From positions 14,625 to 21,995 of the forward strand of contig PANO01000055.1 of NCBI GenBank assembly GCA_002707655.1: a stretch of DNA of 7,371 nucleotides, written 5' to 3'. The notes under the pieces are model-generated. The model saw only the letters and a program-made list of their open reading frames with translations, had not been told where the DNA came from and did not search any database. Each line of letters begins with the position of its first letter. The first letter of the stretch is position 1. Source of the DNA: Deltaproteobacteria bacterium. GTDB lineage: Bacteria; SAR324; NAC60-12. The translations under genes were made by a program, and so were the position numbers. Below are positions 6,419 through 7,371 of this stretch, piece after piece.

Positions 6419-6480
6419 ACTTCCAAACGGAATCGTTGGAAAACCACTCCGAAGCCCACTCTGAACAGGATTCCAGATAG
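6337..6480 (+). CDS. 47-aa single-span membrane microprotein, function unknown
   Basis: This short reading frame begins one nucleotide after the hsp20 stop (TGAC-ATG), an arrangement typical of translational coupling. The product has a basic start (Arg3, Arg6), one hydrophobic segment at about 8-25 (YLICFAVIGVILFVLDLV) and a hydrophilic, acidic, His-containing tail (26-47). The positive-inside rule predicts the N-terminus in the cytoplasm and the tail outside. There is no lipobox or obvious cleavage site, so it is more likely an anchored membrane peptide than a secreted one. The closest upstream purine run (GGAAG) is 16 nt away. The stop at 6478-6480 adjoins the transposase remnant, so the original C-terminus could have been altered by that insertion. 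No family is recognised. Its tight spacing and clear membrane design support it as a gene, but its small size leaves doubt. Confidence 0.5.
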   Translation: MPRILRNYLICFAVIGVILFVLDLVDSHFQTESLENHSEAHSEQDSR

Positions 6481-6528
6481 CAGCAGGATCGCTATTTACC
6501 TTCCCTTCTGGAGTCGATCTGTCGTATA

Positions 6529-7371
6529 ATGGCAATCGAATACCTTGAGCTTTCGGAGGGGGGAGATGAGGAGAATACTGCAAGGACACTATGTGACGGC
6601 GAAAAGATCACGATCCGCCCCAACAAGGAGATTGCCTGCGATTCCTTGCAAAACCCTTCGGACCCGATGCCGGCTACGATGGCCACAAGGGGCAGGGCTA
6701 TCAGGTTCAAATTGCCGAAACCTACAGTGCTGCTGAAAATGAACCCGCGCTTTCCTTGATCACTCATGTCGCCGTCGAGTCTGCTGCTCAACATGATTCC
6801 GGAGCCTTGCTTCCCGCCATTGAGGGCGCACAACAACTCGGACTTCCTCCCAAAAAAACCTTGGCGGACACCGCTTACGGAAGTGATGAAAACCATCAGC
6901 AAGCCGCAAAACTAGGGGTCGAACTGATCGCTCCGGTGCCGGGGAAAAAGCCACAAACCGAACTGAGCCTCGCCGACTTCAGCTTCAGCGACGATGAAAA
7001 AGTCAGCGCCTGTCCACAAGGGCAAGTTCCTTTCCAGCAGAGCCTCAACAAAAAGACACGCACCGCATTCTTCACCCACTCAACCTGTGACTCCTGTAGC
7101 AAGCGCAGCCAATGTCCGGTGCTTGACGGCAAAAAAGGGCGGCGCCTCTGCTACGACAGCAAACAACCCCGCAACGCCCGGCGCAGAGCCTTTGAAGCAA
7201 CTCCGCAGTTCCAGCAAGACTATCGCTTCCGGGCCGGAGTCGAGGCGGCCATGTCCCAGTTTGACCGCAGAACCGGAGTCAAACCACTTAGGGTCAGGGG
7301 CTTCAAAAACGTCGCCTTCTGTGCCACTCTCAAAGCCGCCGGAATCAACCTCATCAGGGCCACTGCGTTCA
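6529..7371 (+). pseudogene. Transposase of IS1182/DDE type, 5'-truncated and frameshifted, runs off window
   Basis: Two adjacent frames together read as the C-terminal half of an IS1182-like DDE transposase. The first (open from 6481, first ATG 6529) ends its homology at KEIACDSLQNPSDP (about 6625-6666). The second, open from 6597 to the window end, continues with DAGYDGHKGQGYQVQ from 6666. A single lost G in the CCCGAT at 6663-6668 would restore one frame (SDPDAGYDGHKG). Further family features are LADTAYGSDEN (Asp at 6867), a cysteine cluster CDSCSKRSQC before about 7118 and RAGVEAAMSQFDRRTG (Glu at 7242, the probable third catalytic residue). Only about 60 codons precede the SLQNPSDP block where the family usually has about 200, so the 5' part is missing. 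The 3' end and terminal repeats are outside the window. This is very probably an inactive relic. Confidence 0.85.

Noticed and set aside
6525..6530. Perfect TATAAT before the transposase remnant as a promoter
   Set aside because: It overlaps the ATG at 6529, and no good -35 hexamer lies 16-18 nt upstream (best is TTCCCT). A chance match is more likely.
6652..6666. Programmed -1 frameshifting in the transposase at an A-AAC-CCT heptamer
   Set aside because: The heptamer formally fits X-XXY-YYZ, but slipping there would replace the conserved Ser-Asp-Pro by Phe-Gly-Pro. Family resemblance is kept in the first frame through SDP and resumes after it, so loss of one G near 6665 is simpler.

Overview
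The window (about 56% GC by eye) is ordinary bacterial chromosome, densely coded on both strands, with a mobile-element remnant at the right edge. FlhB and FliR show a flagellated bacterium. The long glucose-6-phosphate isomerase (534 aa, with a TDQHAYVQQLREG-type active-site block), the 130-aa DksA/TraR-like protein and the scarcity of good Shine-Dalgarno sites fit Verrucomicrobiota, perhaps Opitutae. That placement is inference from family resemblance and is only weakly to moderately supported.

Left block, minus strand, 2984 down to 1: rsmB (16S rRNA m5C methyltransferase), a TraR/DksA-type zinc-finger protein, fliR and the N-terminus of flhB, head to tail with gaps of 76, 44 and 6 nt. FliR and FlhB belong to the flagellar type III export gate. 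The unusual point is that fliR follows a DksA-like regulator instead of fliP/fliQ. A 17-nt palindrome between the two genes runs into the putative fliR ribosome binding site.

Middle block, plus strand, 2983 to 4220: three tightly packed genes of unknown function. The first encodes a 62-aa protein with four CxxC pairs in a FYVE-like cross-brace spacing, the second a small SH3/Tudor-like protein of about 73 aa, and the third a secreted 265-aa protein. The ATG of the first overlaps the divergent ATG of rsmB inside the same CATG. The 3' end of the third overlaps the convergent pgi gene by 26 nt.

Right block: pgi (minus, 5799 to 4195) diverges across 80 nt from an Hsp20-type small heat shock protein gene (plus, 5880 to 6335). 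One nucleotide after that gene lies a 47-aa single-membrane-span microprotein gene (6337 to 6480). From there to the window edge is a 5'-truncated, frameshifted transposase of IS1182/DDE type.

I see no rRNA, tRNA, CRISPR array or convincing intrinsic terminator. No stretch over 300 nt lacks a gene or gene remnant. The least explained elements are the FYVE-like protein with its two downstream orphans, and the hsp20-linked membrane microprotein.
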